DNA of 29,299 nt, taken from assembly GCA_033557675.1 (NCBI GenBank), contig JAWQRM010000133.1, positions 1 through 29,299 of the forward strand. Direction: 5' to 3'. Below, one piece after another: positions 10,200 through 21,033 of this stretch (position 1 is the stretch's first letter; the number at the start of each line of letters is the position of its first letter). A program made the position numbers and the translations under genes. The DNA is from Coptodactyla brooksi (taxonomy: Eukaryota; Arthropoda; Insecta; Coleoptera; Scarabaeidae). The notes below the pieces were generated by a model. It ran no database searches and was not told the origin of the DNA. It saw only the letters and a list, made by a program, of their open reading frames with translations.

Positions 10200-11340
10200 G
10201 CCCTATCGATTACCGTTAATCGATTAATGGCTGCTGCAAGAGAATTTTAGTTCCCTCAATATCCCATTTTAACGATTCGATAAATTATATAGAAAACCCA
10301 TTTTTAAACGCCACGGCGGTTATGGCACGATAAGGGTACTTATTGGACGCCCACTTTTATTATCTTTTGCGTCATTTAGGCGAGGTGTAAATTTTTTATT
10401 GTGTACGAAAAATATTGATTTTCGCTTTTTTATTAGCCATTAAATTTTATCGCGGAGTGCTATTTTTTTTACTAGGTCAGACTGAGGGCAACCTAGCAAT
10501 TTTCAACTTTTATGAAGCGAGCTAATTCTCTTTTATGCAAATGGTCTAATGAGGTGAATTTGCAACAGATTTGAAATTTTCAGAGTACCGCTGAAATGCG
10601 TTCCCGGTTGAGTTTAAAGTAGGACTGAAAAAGGACAAAATTATGCCAAAGTAATTCATTCTTTCACTAATTGGTCACACCTAGTTAACGAAACTTCCTC
10701 AGATGTCAATTTTTCACAAGTTGAAACGCATACGGATGTTGCACAAACAATGAATTAAGATATTTTTTTTGCTATTACGATACGACAACTCGCAACAATA
10801 ACTCGGTGTGGCCAATCACGGTTACAAAAAAAACAGTAATTGCTGCTTTCGAGATAAACGATCTGCCTGCAAAACGTTGATTACTGATATTTCGTCTTGT
10901 TAAACCCACGCAAAACATTCTTATGCGATAACATATATTTGAATTGTTACTTTTAATTAAATCCAGTGATTTATTTAGCGTAGTCGGGTATTAATATCAC
11001 CGCTTGACATTACGATATTATTTGCACGATTGTGGGTTAACTTTTCGAAATAAATAAAGACGTTTATTATAATTATTTATCACCGAATAAAATTATGCTG
11101 TAGAAGTATAATGTAACAGTAATCATTTTAGTTGTTTAGGTCACGCTCTAGTATCGATTATTCTGCAGCCCTTGTTCTTGTCAAGGAAATTAATTTATGA
11201 AATTTCATAAATTTATGAAATTCAATTAAATCCACTCACGAATAAACAAGCTGTGTGAGTGTAATCGAAATACTCTGTAACAAAATACTATCGCGAAGAG
11301 TTGAAATGGTTAATGAGTCAGCTGTACAGGACCAAACAAG
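10200..11340. other. higher-complexity non-coding DNA
   Basis: This stretch is less repetitive than its surroundings and has clustered homeodomain-like and GATA-like words (ATCGATTA, TTAATCGATTAA near 10205-10228, TTTTATTG, TTATCTTTTG). A 22-bp perfect palindrome (AATTTATGAAA/TTTCATAAATT) lies at 11192-11213. No coding frame is convincing. It could be an intronic or intergenic enhancer, but only conservation in relatives would show that. Confidence 0.25.
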
Positions 11341-11620
11341 ATAAACAAACATTTAGCAACACTTGAAAAAAAGCAAACTTATTTATCTATTAAATGTTAT
11401 AAATGGCTTCTTTAAATACCTCCGCAACCTTTTCCAAAAACGTCCTGGTGTGGATTTTTGCAAAATTTTAGATATGACATTTTTGGAATGTTTTCACATA
11501 GAAAAATGTCTGAAAATTTTGGTTGGCAATCAACTATTATTATATTGAATATAAACTATATGGAATATATAATGAATAATGTAGAATATGTATAATATAC
11601 GCAATACAATATATAGAATA

Positions 11621-11951
11621 GGTGGGTCAAATGAAAATAGGACAGAGGCCATTAAACCAAAAGTATGGTATTTAGAAAAATAGAGACTGGCCTGAAATGT
11701 AGTTGCAGGTGTGGCGAAAAGGATTCGCGCGCTTTTCACTCGCTAGGTGGCGATACGTGTTATGCAAAAAATATTTTTTTTAATTTGAGAAAATTAAAAA
11801 ACATTTCTAAACATTTTTCCCAAATTAGTTTTTTTAATTTGAAAAAAAATGTCACACCAGTAAATACATTTCAAGTCAATCTCCAAATTTTCTAAATACC
11901 ATACATACTTTTGGGTTAATGGCCTCTGTCCTGTTTTCATTTGATTCACCC
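11621..11951. mobile_element. foldback MITE inserted in satellite
   Basis: The left arm (about 11621-11705) and right arm (about 11860-11951) are inverted copies sharing TCAAATGAAAA, AGGACAGAGGCCATTAA, CAAAAGTATG and GGTATTTAGAAAA. A TA lies directly outside both ends (11619-11620 and 11952-11953), which fits the TA duplication made by Tc1/mariner-type insertion. The 331-bp body has no transposase and a CTAGGTGGCGAT word at 11742-11753. A 76-codon ORF lies inside it and is not a gene. Confidence 0.8.
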
Positions 11952-11973
11952 TAATAGTTTATATAGTTTACGT

Positions 11974-12019
<46 letters not shown>

Positions 12020-13130
12020 ATATGAAATATATAGACTCCGTAGAATGTATACATCTGCAATATATAGATATATAGATAACATATAGAATATATGGAATAT
12101 GTAGGACATATATTGCATATATTCTATAATGTATAAAATATATAGGCTGTATAGAATATCTAGCTTATCTAGGCCATACCGAATATATACAATATGCAAT
12201 ATATTCTACATATTTCTATAGTCCATTCTATGTAGCCCATAAATATAATGTATACAAGATGTAATATATGTCTGTTATATAGAATATATAGACTAAATGG
12301 AATATGTGGACTAAATGGAATATATAGACTGTATGGAATACAGATTGTATAGAATATATACAATATATGGAATATGTAAAGTAGTATAAAGTATATCGAT
12401 TATACGGTATATAGTGTATACGGACTTTAATACGTAATATATCTATATGTAAGATATATAATTATAGATATATAATTATAGTTTGTATTATTCTATATAA
12501 TATATAGAATATACAAACTATGTAGAAAATACAGACTATATAGAATGTACAGACTACACAGTTATATAACGGAATATATGGCATACGTACATTATATACA
12601 TAATGTAGAATAGCTATATATTCTATAATATATAGAAAATATAGGCTATATAGTACATATAGGTTATATAGACTATATAGTCTATTCTATATAGAATACA
12701 TACATATATAGAATATATTACTCGCAAATATGAAATACATATAGAATATGTGGCATATATTCTGCAATTTCTATATATAGGCTCTTCTATATAGCCTATA
12801 CATAGACCCTAATATATAAAATATACGGAAGGTATGAAATATATAGAATAATATAGAATATTTGGAATGTGTATATTTTAGAATACACGGAGTATATTAT
12901 AGAATACATGACTATATAGAATATACAGGATACCCGGAATAATACGAGTACATAGAATATGTAAAAAGTTGGTAAAATGAATAGAATATATATTAGTAGA
13001 TATACAATAAGGAAATATATGGAATGTATAAAATATATGGAATATTTGGAATATAGAATGTAAGAAATATTGAACATGCGGAATATATATTCTATATTAT
13101 ATAGACTATATACAATGTATAAGCTATATA

Positions 13131-13659
13131 CAGGGTGTATCTACTACTTTGTAACAACAGCTAGGACATGATAGAACTTCTCAAAGCAAACATTTTTTTT
13201 TAGTTTTAGCCAATACGGCGTATATTTGATATTTAAAAAATCGTTTGTCGTCGTTGTTTATTAAGTTAGGTGAAACTTTAAAACGCCGTATGTGTTTTAA
13301 ATGTATTAAAGCAAAATGTACCCCCCGAAACGCAAATTTTATTTTTTTCTAATATTTGGAATTTGGTAGCTCAATCTCAAGTTTTGCAAAAAAACTTTTC
13401 CAATAAAAATTTTAGAACATACTAATGGAGATTTTAAACCTGTCTTGGTTTTAAAATCCATCGACCCAATTTCAAAATATTGGGTCCTAAAGTTTTTGAT
13501 TGGCGGTAACTGATGGAAGAAAAAGTTATGGAAATTGTATGTAGCCCTCAAAACTACATAAAATTCCTCACTTTCCAACGATGTTTTAAAATTTCACCTA
13601 ACTTAATAAACAACAAAGACACAAACGATTTTTTAAATATCGAATATCCGCCATATTGA
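13131..13659. mobile_element. second foldback element in satellite
   Basis: Arms 13211-13290 and 13578-13659 are inverted repeats of about 78 bp with few differences; both contain ATTTAAAAAATCGTTTG and TTTATTAAGTTAGGTGAAA. The left arm is preceded by 13131-13210, which begins CAGGGTGT next to a TA, a common insect DNA-transposon end. No matching sequence follows the right arm, so the right end seems truncated or the element is composite. The interior (about 290 bp) has no transposase. Confidence 0.75.
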
Positions 13660-14352
13660 TATAGTGTATAGTCTATATATTATATAGAATATATAGTACA
13701 TAGTCTATATCTTATCGAATATATAGTATATAGTCTATATTATATAGAATATATAGTGTACAGTCTACATCTTATACAATATATAGTATATAGTCTATAT
13801 ATTATATAGAATATATAGTATATAGTCTATATACTATATAGAATATGTAGTATAGTCTATATATTATATAGAATATATCGTATATAGTCTACATATTATA
13901 TAGAATATATAGTATATAGTCTACATATTATATAGAATATATAGTCTATATATTATATAGAAGAGTAGAGAGTAATATGTAGTATATAATCTACATAATA
14001 TAGTATATAGAATATATAGTATATAGTCTATATTATATAGAATATAGTCTATATAGTCTATATATTATATAGAATACATAGTATATAGCCTATATATTAT
14101 ATAGAATATATAGTATATAGTTTAGATATTATATAGAAAATAGAGTATATAGTATATATATTATATAGAATATATAGTCTATATATTATGTAGAATATAT
14201 AGTATATAGTCTACATGATATAGAATAAGTGTATATTTTAGTATATAGGTTAATGAATTCCATTTTGATACTCCATAAAATGTTAATAAGATAAATTACT
14301 ACAAGTGTGACAAATAAAAACAACTACAATTTTATTTATGATTCGATTTAAA

Positions 14353-14382
14353 CTTACTAACCAGTAGCAACTGGTTAGTAAG
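14353..14382. repeat. perfect hairpin, 13-bp arms, 4-nt loop
   Basis: CTTACTAACCAGT at 14353-14365 is the exact reverse complement of 14370-14382, with the loop AGCA. It lies just beyond the satellite end. On RNA it would form a stable short hairpin. No flanking oligo-U or gene end supports a terminator or snRNA. Confidence 0.7.
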
Positions 14383-14941
14383 AAGGAATTGAAAACTATT
14401 TTGAAGAAATAAGAAAGGGGTTATGTACAAATGAAAAACCTATAAATACTTTGTAATAAATTAATTCCACTCGACAGTTTTTAAGTCAAATATGCATCTC
14501 TTATAGTTTTCGAGAAAATTTGCTATCATATTAACTTTGCTATTATAAACTGCGTTGTACTTAATATATGTACGTTTTAAATCACATTTATAACATTGGC
14601 AAATAATGAAACAGGTAACACAGCAAAAATTGTTTGTGCGTGCCATTGTTAAAATTATTAAGATATCTTATTAAGATATCACCTGCGCACACCAGAAGTA
14701 TCCATAAAAAACAATCTTCTAGTGTTCAATTCCCACTTCCCACGGTTTAATTTCCATCTCACTTAATAGAGCTTTGAAACTCATTTATCGCGATAAATGG
14801 GTCGCCTTTCTTTTCTAGAAACAATCACTCCCCCAATCAGTTCAACGTCTGCTTGCTTTTTTAAAACCATTCTAATTAATGTTAACTTTAGAGCTTTCCC
14901 CTGGCGTATTTGTTAAGCCAAAAAACTAAAAAAAATCCTAC

Positions 14942-15263
14942 CTGTACATCGAAGTTGTGCTGTTGCTGTTGGAGAACGGCGCTGTCCACTTGGTGAGGTT
15001 GCGGTGGTGGCGGTGGATACTGATGTTGTTGGTCATAAGGTCCGCCAGGCGGCGGCTGCTCCGCGAAGTGCTCGAACTGCTGATTGACGGAATCCGCCAG
15101 TGTTACCCCCAGGTGCGGGCCAAGATGAGGCTGAAGATGTTGCTGCAAGTGCGGGGGCAGTGGTTCTTGGGTCGGCTTCATGATGACCACGCTCGGCTCC
15201 AGGAGGCCATTCTTCGGGAGGTCCTCCTCGGCAGGAGACGGCTGCCTACTGCCTGGAGTACGA
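14942..15263 (-). CDS. internal exon of a Pro/Gln/His-rich protein
   Basis: This is a 322-bp exon on the minus strand. The upstream acceptor is TTGTATTTTCTCTGCAG (good polypyrimidine tract, AG at 15264-15265). The downstream donor is GTAGGA after TACAG (14941-14936). The first base completes a split codon; 107 full codons follow and the exon ends on a codon boundary. The peptide starts RTPGSRQPSPAEEDLP, continues with VVIMKPTQEPLPPH, then PHLQQ-type repeats, GGPYDQQHQYPPPPPQ and a QQQQ run. There is no folded domain. Such low-complexity Pro/Gln/His stretches are common in insect transcription factors and RNA-binding proteins. Its GC content and codon use contrast sharply with the AT-rich flanks. 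I do not recognise the gene. Neighbouring exons must lie outside the window or be too short to see. Confidence 0.8.
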
Positions 15264-15417
15264 CTGCAGAGAAAATACAATCTTAAAGAGTGTTAGTTGT
15301 TGCAAATTAGGATGTTTGAAAACCAATTCCTAGCCTAATCACATACTCTCACAACTCCTAACCTCACACTTTAACTTAGTATTGTTAACAAGTACAACTT
15401 CTGGCATAAAAATGAAT

Positions 15418-15541
15418 ATACAGGTTCGGTAAAACTACTGAGAGGCATCAGGTATGCAGTAACTAAAGTTGGAGAGAAATATCACAAAGTTTCTAAGTTC
15501 TTGCCAAATTCTTAGAATTCTTACCAAACCTGTACATATTT
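15418..15541. repeat. short inverted-repeat element in the intron
   Basis: TATACAGGTTCGGTAA at 15418-15433 pairs, with few mismatches, with the complement of TTACCAAACCTGTACAT near 15522-15538. The body of about 120 bases has no ORF. The TA-flanked CAGGTT...AACCTG ends resemble a small MITE. It lies upstream of the exon at 14942-15263 in the direction of transcription, so probably in its intron. Confidence 0.4.
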
Positions 15542-15654
15542 ATATTTAAACTCTGAAAAGATTAACAACATTTATGATGTCAAAAGCTATATAAAATGTA
15601 CTACACATCGAAATAAAATTGATAATCTTTCCTTAAAAAGGTATTTTAATAGAA

Positions 15655-15812
15655 AAATAGTTATATATTATATTCCATATATTCATTGGAATATAATAAC
15701 CATTAACTATAAAAACTACATAGAACAATGGAGATTATATAGAATATGTAGGATACATAAAATATAGATAATATATAATATAAACAATGTATTATATATA
15801 GATAAGTGTCAT
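15655..15812. repeat. short outlier of the TATA-type satellite
   Basis: The words TATATATTATATTCCATATAT and ATTATATAGAATATGTAGGATA belong to the same sequence family as the large block at 11530-14250. The exon at 14942-15263 therefore lies between two satellite patches. Confidence 0.55.
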
Positions 15813-16100
15813 AAGGATCTTAAGTGTATATCTATGAGCATAAAAACTTGAGAATTTAGAAACTGTAGATCATAAAATGTAGTTAAAATTTACGGTAAAT
15901 TACATACGTACTAAAAGTCAGAATATAAAAAGAAATAAATTAAAGAGTATTTCAGGAAAGCTGCATCTATAAAAGCGGGGTCAGTATCGTCCTGCGTATA
16001 TCCCAGTATTTCATAAGTAATGAAAACAAAAACACCCAAACATCGAACTAATATTAATAAAAGGCATGTAGTAAAAAAGTGTAACACGTTTATTATACAA

Positions 16101-16668
16101 TTCTTATATAATGCGCGAGTAATTGTACAAATAACGGAAATAAGTTTGTAAAATTATATATAACATTTCGTTCCAATTAATCCAGCTAATTGCCGTTAAT
16201 CTTAAACAACAAAAATAATAATTTTATACTCCTCTTACATTATATAATGGCGAACAATTGAAAGAAAAGGTAACAATATAGGTCGTTTAGAATTGTTAAT
16301 TTCTTTACATGATAACGTTTAATTTTGACTTATTTATATTAATACTAATTAAAATTAATATTAATATACATAACAAAGATATTTATTATATTGACCTTTT
16401 ACACATTTAAATTATATATTTTACTCTTGCAAATTTTCTATCCTGATGAGGTTCACACACGAAACATTTACAGACAGCAATTATTATATAATGCGTGAAT
16501 AATTGTACTAATAACGGAAATAACTTTATACAATTATAGTTAACACTTCGTTACGATTAATTCAACTACATAATTTCCGTTAATCTTAAAGGATAAAAAT
16601 AATAGTCTTATACTCTCCGAACATGATGTAATGGTGAAAAATTAAAAGAAAAAGCAACAATATAGGCA
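16101..16668. repeat. direct duplication of a ~190-bp unit
   Basis: 16101-16286 and 16481-16668 are diverged direct copies about 380 bases apart. Both contain TATATAATGCGxGAxTAATTGTAC, AATAACGGAAATAA, TTCGTT, CGTTAATCTTAAA, and AAAAGxAACAATATAGG near the end. The spacer between them is AT-rich and carries a CTGATGAGG...CGAAAC motif at 16443-16465, just before the second unit. No ORF is present. The origin may be a non-autonomous transposon or an old tandem duplication. Confidence 0.75.
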
Positions 16669-16689
16669 GTTATCAATTATTTCCAATTA

Positions 16690-17430
16690 GTCCCAATAAA
16701 AATTCCAAAAACATGTCAACCTTATTCTGAAGGACGAGTTTTTCAGCAATAACTAATATAATTTCATCCCTGTGGAGGATATAACAATTCATTTAAAATT
16801 TTTCAATTGCATAAGGGGTCCAGTGGCATCTCATTGGAAAGCTTTTTTCATCTTCTACACAACCTTGATTTTTTTTAAAATGGTGAACTCATTTCCGAGA
16901 TATTAATTTTTTAATGTAAACATAAAACTGACGTTTTTAAAAATGACATTTTTAAAAATGAAATTTCGTTAAGCCACGAGAAGGCCTACATTCATTTATA
17001 CTTCAGATTATTATTCATTTATTAAAAAAGTGCTACGATATTTTGAGTGGCGCATTAAAAATTATTTATTCTACAGAAAAACAGAATTGAAATGAATAGT
17101 GGTATCTTATTACCGAAATAATGAATGTGCAAGGATTACGGCAAGAATTTTCAATGAAAAATCACCGACATAAATTTCAAACTACTGATTCTGTAGTTAA
17201 CAAAACAAAAACATAGCTTTTTGCAGTTTTGGAATATTCGCAAATTAATCCCACTTATTCACTTAGAACAATATCAAAAAATTCTAACGTTTCTCGCACT
17301 AGTGTCCATAGAATTTTAAAGGCTTTTTTAAACATTTTTAATTTTTGAATTTTTACCTTTACATATTTACTCGACTCCTCATGCAAATGAAAATGTAGAG
17401 TTACACTCCTACAGGAATGAAATTACCAAT
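16690..17430 (+). pseudogene. decayed DDE transposase relic (helix-turn-helix part)
   Basis: Two short plus-strand segments in different frames resemble the paired helix-turn-helix domains of an insect IS630/Tc1/mariner-type transposase. One is ARIFNEKSPT near 17140-17170; the other is PTYSLRTISKN followed by SNVSRTSVHRILKA near 17248-17320. The pattern of a family with NPT-S-R-IS...SxTSVHRILK is common in insect genomes. Stops and frameshifts break every frame and no DDE catalytic region follows. The leader at 16800-16920 (GGTCCAGTGGCATCTCATTGG) may be the same element's 5' part. It is inactive. Confidence 0.55.
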
Positions 17431-18784
17431 TAATTTCAGTAAGTAACAATTTTCACTCAAAAATTAGTCTGCTTTAACTAATGAATGTAAGCCTAGGTTC
17501 TAAACACCATAAAAATAAAATTGGTTAAATTTGTTGCCCAAATTGCAATACCATTGCAATAGTAACAGCAAATTAATATTGTCAACGTTATCTTTAAAAT
17601 ATTACGGATTTGAAAGCAAAGCCTCGACCTAAAATGTTACATAACATTATATTCAACCCGACTGCTTTAAATAAATTAAGCTTAAATCATTACGTTTATT
17701 AACATATTGCATATAAACATGTTTAAACAACAAAGACTGCACCAACCACGTTAAATTTCATGATCTTCACTGATTCAAAATAACTTTTCTCTGTATTATT
17801 AGTAATGTTCAATGGAAGATAAGTGTTAGCTTTAAGTTAATTATGTCAATTTCTCTGGTTATTACTTAAGGTAATGAAATAAAAAGTTGTGAATCTTACA
17901 TCATAACACCGTGGACAAATTCGATTACATTTAATGAAATTCAATAATTTTGCGGTTTCTGTAATAAACAAATTAACAGATTAGGGCTTACGTAACTGGG
18001 TAACGATTTGTCAAAAGCGAGAAAAATGTCTAATACCTATTTATTCACGTTACCTAATGTGCAACCTGAAATAATTATTATCGAATCGGTTATGCAGATA
18101 ATTGCAAAAGAAATAGAGGAAACTGGTAGCAAATTCCTTAGCACGAGCCAATTTGAATAAATTAGAGATTCGGGACAATTACCTCTACTAAAAGCGCCCG
18201 TGGTAACCTGCTCTAAAATTTCTCTTAAGCCGTAAATTGCTAATTTACTCGCGGGCCATTTGTCTTATCTTGGAAAGTTTACAGTTTTTCCTTGTACGCA
18301 CACTCCCGCGTAAATTCATTAAAAGTGCAATCGCTACACATGCAACGCTACTAAACCTGCTTCGGGGAGCGAAAATGCTTCCTGAAACCGTATTACTTAA
18401 GTAAACGTTCGCCAAGCGACCCATTAACTTACTCAACCTGAACAAATACACCTTCGAGATCAGGGTTGGTTTATCAGTGTTCAAATAAAGTACATCGCCT
18501 AAGTTCGGTCTATATCCGAACGATGAAAGTAAATACGCTTTCAGTTGAAATTTCAGTTTCGGTCAAGTAGCCCCAACTAGCGGCGAAACTGGGACTTAGC
18601 TTTAAAATCCTTTACAGATTCCTGTAATTTCCTCACTTCCATCATTTTATACAATTAATACTTTAAAGAGAATACACTTTTCACATCACCAATTAAATTC
18701 AATGAAATGAAGGAGATTAGAAACTGTAATAAACGTCGATATTTTAAAATTCGGTTTAGAACTCTACTAAATTAGTTTCGCTAT
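17431..18784. other. non-coding DNA, possibly unique sequence
   Basis: No exon or repeat was recognised. 18180-18640 is more complex and richer in GC than 17431-18180 and has a short inverted repeat, GTTCGG/CCGAAC, at 18504-18522. A minus 79-codon ORF at 18245-18484 has no domain and no splice context. The region leads directly into the GC-rich patch starting at 18785. Confidence 0.3.
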
Positions 18785-19120
18785 TCGCCGCTAGGTGGTG
18801 CTAGTATGAAGTCTCGAACGGTTACCAAGGAAACCGCAAGCGCGTCACAGACGGCTTGATGGAGGGGATGCCGTCACCTTGGCAACCGTCGAACGTGCAC
18901 ATGTCATTGACACGACCCAAGGTAGACTAGAGACCTTGAGAGAGAACGTCGGACGAGACCCCGGGTACTCTGATCTACTACTGTGAAGGAATCCCTTTAA
19001 GCTCCGGAGGAAATACAAGAAAGACCCACTAGACCGATTTAGACGGGCCGGTCTAGTTCAGGAGAACAAAAGAATAACGACTACCCCCTCCCACCCCATC
19101 CTTCACGCATACCCCACCTG
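18785..19120. promoter_or_regulatory. GC-rich patch with paired RFX-type X-boxes
   Basis: About 330 bases are richer in GC than both flanks. GTTACCAAGGAAAC at 18821-18834 and GTCACCTTGGCAAC at 18873-18886 both fit the X-box consensus RYYNYY-N1-3-RRNRAC bound by RFX proteins; the second also fits the stricter GTNRCC...RGYAAC form. The two are related as an inverted repeat built on ACGGTTxCCAAGG. X-boxes of this kind drive ciliary genes in ciliated sensory neurons of animals. A CCGCTAGGTGGTGCTAG word at 18788-18804 lies 16 bases upstream. No start codon or exon could be assigned, so the target gene is unknown. Confidence 0.45.
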
Positions 19121-19397
19121 CCACCTACATTTAATTTAAGGAAAAACCTTCAAGAGTAAATAAATTACCGGCGATTTTTTTAATACCATTCTTTCCAGAA
19201 TATAGCGGACTTTGATGTATCTTATATCTCGTTTCGCGTCACGAAAGCCACTAAACACGATTTTCTACGGGTGACAAGGTAACAAAGATTCGTGATAAGG
19301 TCAAAGGCTTCTCACCTCTGAAACGTCAATATAGTAATGTTAAGTGTCGTACGATTGGACTTTGAAATCGCCAATAAAAAGCTAACACAAATTGTAT

Positions 19398-20900
19398 AAA
19401 TGATTGTTCTTGCTTTCATAAAATGTCATTTTCTGTTATACCGGGTGATTCACGTACTGGTTGCAATTTCGTTATTTTAAATGGAACACCCGGCATATAT
19501 TCAACTTTTCGAATTTACATTTATTTATTTCCAACTTTTATTGATAGTTTTCGATACCTATGTGCAATCGTTATTGCAATATTGATTAACTTTTAATTGA
19601 TTTAAAGAATATTATCTTCTAAAGAAATTTGGGGTTATGTAACGCTCAAAGATCTCTAATAATGGCTTTGGTGTAGTGATGACATTGTCTTTCTTTGTTA
19701 TTAAGCCAAAAGTTCCCCAAACTCACAACATTAGTAAAAATATCCTAGACAATAAGAATAAGTTGCCTTATTTTCCAAATGATTGTTCTACAGTCACAAA
19801 ATTGCATTTTCTCTTATACCGGAAGTTGATATACCGGGTGATTGACGACAGATAGTTTGTTTATTATACACGTGCCTAAAAGACTAAAATTTAGAGGTTT
19901 AAAATATTTTCATATTAAGTCAACTTTTAGAATTTACATTTCGCGCTTTGAATATTTTTCTGCGCATCTGTGTACCTGTTGTTTGTATATTACAGCTCAA
20001 AGATATTTGATTTTTTACTCATAATCTTCTTGAAACTTATAATTCAAAAATAAAATTTTATTAACAACAAGCACTCAATCTGCTTTATAATGCAACAGAT
20101 TAAAATTTAGTTTTCTATGGATAACCTATACCTATAACTTAATAAGTTTTCGGTTTATAAAGCATTCGTTTAAGAAATGTCATAAAAGACAGTAATTTTT
20201 GACAATTTTTTTGTAATAATTATTTTATTGCATTAAATAATACTGAACAGGTTTTTTAAAGTAAAAGCTCAAAACGTTACATTCATGTGATATTGTGGCT
20301 TCCACACAAATCTGATAGTAACAGTTATTTTAAATGAAACACCTGGTTATATTTTTTAGTTGTTGATATATTAACCCTTTCTACGATACCACAAAGCTTG
20401 AAAGGGTTAAAGCTCAAACGCCTTTGATTTTTTTCTCGCAATCTAGTTGACACGCACAACTAACAAATAAAATTTTATTAGCAACTTAAAAGAAGTACCC
20501 AATCAATTTTTTTAATGCAACAGATTAAAATTATAAATTTGAAAATCTAATAAATGTAACTTTTTAGCTTAGTTTGGTTTTCTATAGACTATCTATAGAA
20601 AACCAAACTATATAACTTAGTAAATTTTCGATTTATAAAGCCCTCGTTTAAGAAATTTCATATAACACAATAATTTTCCATAACTTCTATAACAAGCATT
20701 ATATGAATATTATTAAACATTGCTAAACATATCTTTTAAGCTAAAGATAAAACCTCAAAACGTTACATTCATGCGGTATTGTGGCTTCCGCCTAAATCTG
20801 GTAGTAACATCGTTATTTTAAACGAAACATCCGGTATATTTTCAACCTTTAACCGCTAAACTTTCAAGCTTTGAATATTTATCTAACTGAAACATGTACT
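19398..20900. repeat. degenerate tandem array, unit roughly 380-490 bp
   Basis: Four diverged units share ordered blocks: ATGATTGTTCT...TTATACCGGGTGATT (19400, 19780), TTATTTTAAATGrAACACCxGG (19472, 20327, 20814), CAACTTTTxGAATTTACATTT (19502, 19919), AAATAAAATTTTATTA (20047, 20465), ATGCAACAGATTAAAATT (20091, 20515) and AAAACGTTACATTCATG (20271, 20757). The ends look like the CCGGGTG/CACCCGG ends of insect DNA transposons, so the array may have grown from tandem copies of one. No protein is encoded; the 60-codon ORF at 19842-20024 is chance. Confidence 0.65.
20570..20610. repeat. perfect hairpin, 18-bp arms, 5-nt loop
   Basis: 20570-20587 and 20593-20610 are exact reverse complements (core AGTTTGGTTTTCTATAG). 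It lies within one unit of the tandem array; the sister unit near 20110-20150 has only the left half (TTAGTTTTCTATGG), so the hairpin arose after the duplication. Confidence 0.8.
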
Positions 20901-20907
20901 GAGTGCC

Positions 20908-20964
20908 CAAAAAATTAGAGACACCCTTACTCGAAAGTGTAGTAGAGGTGTCTCTAATTTTTTG
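20908..20964. repeat. hairpin resembling back-to-back Tc1-type ends
   Basis: 20908-20925 and 20947-20964 are exact 18-bp reverse complements (AAAAAATTAGAGACACC core) around a 21-nt loop. The sequence GTGCCCAAAAAATTAGAGACA has the look of a Tc1/mariner terminal repeat. Two such ends with almost nothing between them would be a minimal deletion derivative. Confidence 0.65.
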
Positions 20965-21033
20965 TTTATGATGTTGCCGCTGATTGCCAGGTTTTATTTA
21001 TATGTGGATTTAATAGGTATGTAAATAATATTC

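Larger units (their letters stand above)
11530..14250. repeat. TATA-type satellite / microsatellite block
   Basis: Apart from two inserted elements, this block consists of variants of TATATAGAATATATAG and TAGTCTATAT. 13660-14220 is the most regular part, with a unit of roughly 30-36 bases alternating TAGTCTATAT with TTATATAGAATATATAG. A pure TA run lies at about 11979-12014. The units are largely self-complementary, so the strand is undefined and long hairpins or cruciforms are possible. Tyr/Ile-rich ORFs seen here on the minus strand are translations of the satellite, not genes. Confidence 0.9.

Noticed and set aside
11951..13077. Tyr/Ile-rich minus ORFs in the satellite
   Set aside because: They are translations of TATATAG-type repeats, with repeating YILYI patterns.
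14957..15286. 109-codon plus ORF opposite the exon
   Set aside because: It is the antisense shadow of the minus-strand exon, which has proper splice sites and frame.
15418..15541. Extra exon upstream of the Pro/Gln-rich exon
   Set aside because: No open frame with splice signals; the inverted ends fit a small MITE better.
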